From an uncultured Shewanella sp. (GTDB lineage: Bacteria; Pseudomonadota; Gammaproteobacteria; Enterobacterales; Shewanellaceae): 64,000 nucleotides of DNA. The translations under genes and the position numbers were made by a program. Each line of letters opens with the position of its first letter. Position 1 is the first letter of the stretch. Positions 61,399 to 64,000 of this stretch are shown here, in pieces. The DNA is taken from positions 310,001 to 374,000 of the forward strand of contig CANNEE010000001.1 of assembly GCA_947503555.1 (NCBI GenBank). The letters are read 5' to 3'. The notes beneath the pieces were generated by a model. That model made no database searches and was not told the origin of the DNA. It saw only the letters and a program-made list of their open reading frames with translations.

Positions 61399-63057
61399 TT
61401 AAGCTACTTTCATCATAGCTTTAATGTCCGCATCAACACTTGTGGTGTTACGAAGACCAAACTGCTCTTCAAGCACCTTAGCGAGGTTCTCGGTCAAGAA
61501 TGCTGGCGGAGTAGGACCTGTGCGAATGTTTTTCACACCAAGAGACAATAGTGTCAGTAGTACTACAATCGCTTTTTGCTCGAACCAAGAAAGCACTAAG
61601 TTCAATGGTAATTCGTTGATGTCACACTCGAAGATCTCAGATAGCGCAATGGCAAGCTGAATCGCAGAGTAGGCATCGTTACACTGACCAATATCTAATA
61701 GGCGTGGTACACCATTGATATCACCAAACTCAAGTTTGTTGAACTTATACTTACCACAACCTAGCGTCAGAATAACCGTATCTTCTGGTACTGACTTAGC
61801 AAGGTCGGTGAAGTAGCTACGCTCGTTCTTATCACCGTCACAACCGCCGATGAGGAAGAAGTGCTTGATAGAACCATTCTTCACGTTTTCAACAACTGTC
61901 GGTGCAGCCTGCATCAATGCGTTGCGAGCAAAACCAATAGTGATCTCATGTGGAATTTCATCGTACTTAAAGCCTTCTAGCTCAAGAGCACGCTCGATAA
62001 CTGGAGTGAAATCTTCGCCCTCAAGGTGAGTCACACCAGGCCAGCCAACGATGCTACGAGTATAGATACGGTCTGAATAATCACCGACATTAGGGTCAAT
62101 GATACAGTTAGAGGTCATGACCACTGCGCCAGGGAAGGTCGCAAACTCTTTTTGCTGGTTCTGCCACGCGCTACCATAGTTACCCACAAGGTGAGAATAC
62201 TTTTTCAGTTCAGGGTAAGCCAGTGCAGGTAGCATTTCACCATGGGTATAAACATTGATACCCTTGCCTTCGGTTTGTTTTAGAATTAGCTCTAAGTCCA
62301 CCATATCATGGCCAGAGACTAGAATCGCTTTACCCTTAACAGGCTTGGTATTGACCTTGGTCGGCTCTGGATGACCAAAAGCGCCAGTCTCACCTTTGTC
62401 TAGCATCTCCATCACACCATAGTTAAGCTGACCAATCTCCATAGCGGTAGCAAATAGCTTATCGCCATCGGTAGAGTCTTCACCTAGGAACGCCATGATT
62501 TCGTGGAAACGACCAGCAATCTCAGCATCAGTTTGGCTAAGTACACGAGCATGCTCCATGTAAGCTGCCGCCCCTTTTAGGCCATATAGGCAAAGTAGGC
62601 GTAGACCTAGAATATCTTCGTGAACATCACCGCGATTTGGCAATGCAATCGGCGCCTGAGCTAGCATTTCTGCTTTAGAGGTACCTAGAACTAAGCTTGC
62701 AGTTTCAGGTAATACTTCTGGCGTCTTACCCGCTTTTGCACACTCAGCTTCATAGGCTGCTTTTAAGCTTGCACGGTAATCACTGGCTTGCTTGGCATAC
62801 TCAACGATACGGTCATCATCAAAGTTAACGTTAGTCAGTGTAGAGAAGAAAGCTTGCGGTACGAAAGTATCAATTTCAGCATCGATAATCCCAAACTCAC
62901 GGGCCTTAACCGCATAGGCAGACACACCTTGCAGCATATAGATAAGTAAGTCTTGCAGATCTGATGTCGAGGCTAATTTGCCACACATGCCTTGGGTGTA
63001 ACTACAGCCGTTGCCGGCAGGGGTACGAATAGTTTGCTCACATTGAATACAAAACAC
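61399..63057 (-). CDS. hcp: Hybrid cluster protein Hcp (hydroxylamine / NO reductase)
   Basis: A 552-residue cytoplasmic protein with a hybrid Fe-S-O cluster that reduces NO (and hydroxylamine in vitro) under anaerobic nitrosative stress. The N-terminal cluster uses C3, C6, C18 and C25 ([13 protein letters not shown]...CSYTQGMCG), the spacing found in facultative anaerobes. Hybrid-cluster ligands lie in [54 protein letters not shown] and [11 protein letters not shown]. The GTG at 63057 gives the E. coli N-terminus and has AGGAG eight bases upstream; a GTG at 63066 is too close to that site. Long upstream region with an FNR-type box. Confidence 0.97.
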   Translation of the reverse strand: MFCIQCEQTIRTPAGNGCSYTQGMCGKLASTSDLQDLLIYMLQGVSAYAVKAREFGIIDAEIDTFVPQAFFSTLTNVNFDDDRIVEYAKQASDYRASLKAAYEAECAKAGKTPEVLPETASLVLGTSKAEMLAQAPIALPNRGDVHEDILGLRLLCLYGLKGAAAYMEHARVLSQTDAEIAGRFHEIMAFLGEDSTDGDKLFATAMEIGQLNYGVMEMLDKGETGAFGHPEPTKVNTKPVKGKAILVSGHDMVDLELILKQTEGKGINVYTHGEMLPALAYPELKKYSHLVGNYGSAWQNQQKEFATFPGAVVMTSNCIIDPNVGDYSDRIYTRSIVGWPGVTHLEGEDFTPVIERALELEGFKYDEIPHEITIGFARNALMQAAPTVVENVKNGSIKHFFLIGGCDGDKNERSYFTDLAKSVPEDTVILTLGCGKYKFNKLEFGDINGVPRLLDIGQCNDAYSAIQLAIALSEIFECDINELPLNLVLSWFEQKAIVVLLTLLSLGVKNIRTGPTPPAFLTENLAKVLEEQFGLRNTTSVDADIKAMMKVA

Positions 63058-63228
63058 GGCGTTCACTCCTAGATTATTTAATCATGCTTTTTTTTTACAT
63101 GTTTAAAGCTAGTCTACCTAACATCTCAGGAAGCAAAAGTTATTTTTTTAGCGGGTTGACAAAAGTATGAGAGAGATCACTTTCAGTATTCACTTATTTG
63201 CTTAACTAACGATAACAACCAGCCACGC

Positions 63229-63251
63229 AAACATGCATTTTAAGCTTTACA
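63229..63251. promoter_or_regulatory. Possible NsrR half-site
   Basis: AACATGCATTTTAA matches one half of the NsrR operator (AAGATGCATTTNAA) with one difference. The other half is poor, so this is tentative. NsrR controls hcp-hcr in many gammaproteobacteria. Confidence 0.35.
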
Positions 63252-63343
63252 ATCAACTGGTTACATCAAGCCAAACTTTAAATCACCTAAAGCATACCTG
63301 TAATAATATTCATTCTTATTTGGCGTTTTTAATGAAAAATAGG

Positions 63344-63355
63344 GTGATTTATCAC
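63344..63355. promoter_or_regulatory. Palindrome GTGATTTATCAC next to the FNR box
   Basis: A perfect 12-bp palindrome directly abuts the FNR-type box. Its two half-sites are separated by two bases rather than the four needed by FNR, so its binder is unclear. Confidence 0.4.
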
Positions 63356-63369
63356 TTGATCTAGATCAA
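63356..63369. promoter_or_regulatory. Perfect FNR/EtrA box upstream of hcp
   Basis: TTGATCTAGATCAA matches TTGAT-N4-ATCAA exactly. It is about 300 bases before the hcp start; a class II promoter here (CATTAA near 63329-63334 as -10) would give a leader of about 265 bases. Confidence 0.75.
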
Positions 63370-63554
63370 CTTTATAGAGTTAGAGCATGAAACTAACACT
63401 AAAGTGATATTTATGTAGGTTTGGAATCCATAACAGCTAGCAAAGCAAAGACCTACGCCCTGCTACAGAAACAAAAAAGCATGTTAGTCGACTGATAATA
63501 TTGAATAAAAAATATGAACAAGCAGATAATGAAAAGCGTAACACCCAAAATGAA

Positions 63555-63583
63555 AAAAGAAGTAAGTTGCACTTACTTCTTTT
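63555..63583 (-). terminator. Terminator of tyrA
   Basis: GAAGTAAGT / ACTTACTTC form a 9-bp stem with a 3-base loop, and T6 follows on the minus strand. Confidence 0.88.
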
Positions 63584-63610
63584 ATCAAATACTAATTTTA
63601 ATAGCCGAAT

Positions 63611-64000
63611 TTAAGCGGTTTTCATATCGTTGACCGACTGCAGCATAGCCCGACTCTCACTTTGAAACTGAGGCGCAAAGTCACCAAACCAAGTCGCCAC
63701 TTGACTAAAGCTATCAATAAAGCCTTGTCTATCACCAGACTTAAGCAACTCGAGTGCTCTCTGATAATTTTCTAGGTAATCCCCTATCGCCGTCATACTG
63801 TCTTTCTGGGCAAAGATAATATCGGCATACAGCTCTGGACTTTGCGCAAATAGCCTACCCACCATGGCGAGCTCCAAGCGATAAATAGGTGAGCTAAATT
63901 GCAGTAAAGTATCGATATCGGCTTCTTCTTTACACAGATTGAGACCATAGACAAAAGAGGAGAAGTGACGCATCGCCTGTACCAGTTGCATCGCTTTATC
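63611..64000 (-). CDS. tyrA: Chorismate mutase / prephenate dehydrogenase TyrA (C-terminal part; 5' end outside window)
   Basis: The last 129 residues of TyrA; the gene continues past the right edge. The visible part, from [20 protein letters not shown] through [28 protein letters not shown] and [19 protein letters not shown] to the stop, matches the C-terminal dimerisation region of E. coli TyrA closely. An ATG at 63991 is internal. It makes 4-hydroxyphenylpyruvate for tyrosine. It ends at its own terminator. In E. coli tyrA lies beside pheA; here hcp-hcr and two other genes separate them. Confidence 0.93.
   Translation of the reverse strand, partial: DKAMQLVQAMRHFSSFVYGLNLCKEEADIDTLLQFSSPIYRLELAMVGRLFAQSPELYADIIFAQKDSMTAIGDYLENYQRALELLKSGDRQGFIDSFSQVATWFGDFAPQFQSESRAMLQSVNDMKTA

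Larger units (their letters stand above)
63058..63610. other. hcp upstream region
   Basis: About 550 bases between hcp and tyrA with no gene. It contains a perfect FNR-type box, an adjacent palindrome, a possible NsrR half-site and a weak CRP-like site (63166-63181), and at its right end the tyrA terminator. This much control sequence is unusual for the window. Confidence 0.6.

Overview
The window is ordinary chromosomal DNA of a marine gammaproteobacterium, most likely a Shewanella or a close relative. This rests on recalled similarity of the proteins and of the gene order: murJ next to ribF-ileS-lspA-fkpB-ispH, a FimT/PilV-W-X-Y1-E/TapY2 minor-pilin block, a DUF3545 gene, phosphoketolase near tal-pgi, a RibBX-type RibB, and a three-part PheA. 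I saw no rRNA, tRNA, insertion sequence, prophage or CRISPR array. Coding density is high, and most transcription units end in clear hairpin terminators, many of them working in both directions.

Layout. 1-1.6 kb: a fumarylacetoacetate-hydrolase family gene cut by the left edge, and a LysR regulator. 1.8-3.5 kb: recN behind two LexA boxes. 3.7-9.7 kb (minus): nrdR-ribD-ribE-ribBX-ribH-nusB, a terminator, then thiL-pgpA. 9.9-14.7 kb: glyA, ettA, a type II NADH dehydrogenase and glnB. 14.9-22.7 kb: a type IV minor-pilin and assembly locus. 22.9-30.2 kb (minus): murJ-ribF-ileS-lspA-fkpB-ispH, divergent from rpsT. 30.8-35 kb: an ArsR-type regulator, an M28 peptidase, yaaA and a sodium:alanine symporter. 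35.4-42 kb: phosphoketolase, an OmpA-family protein, transaldolase and glucose-6-phosphate isomerase. 42.2-46.3 kb: a DUF3545 protein, a hemerythrin, a response regulator and a hybrid histidine kinase. 46.4-52.3 kb: nfo and the thrL-thrA-thrB-thrC operon. 52.6-56.3 kb: slyD, a small membrane protein, trpR, cytochrome c prime, a b561-type cytochrome and raiA. 56.7-64 kb: pheL-pheA, a methyltransferase, a small membrane protein, hcp-hcr, and the end of tyrA, which runs off the right edge.

How the genes fit together. The window combines housekeeping synthesis (riboflavin, thiamine, isoprenoid, threonine, phenylalanine and tyrosine) with translation factors (IleS, S20, EttA, NusB, RaiA) and anaerobic or nitrosative-stress functions (Hcp/Hcr, cytochrome c prime, hemerythrin). 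Two amino-acid operons carry leader-peptide attenuators: thrL, rich in Thr and Ile codons, and pheL, rich in Phe codons. FNR/EtrA-type boxes lie upstream of hcp and of the hemerythrin gene, the latter at class II spacing from a good -10 element.

Most unusual item. PheA is a normal chorismate mutase / prephenate dehydratase / ACT protein that continues for about 230 further residues. This extension resembles a type I-beta DAHP synthase, but its metal- and substrate-binding residues appear to be gone. RibBX in the same window shows the same theme of an active domain fused to a decayed partner enzyme. Other points of note are a dispersed intergenic repeat present in two copies, a response regulator with an unrecognised output region, and a small membrane protein made of two similar halves.
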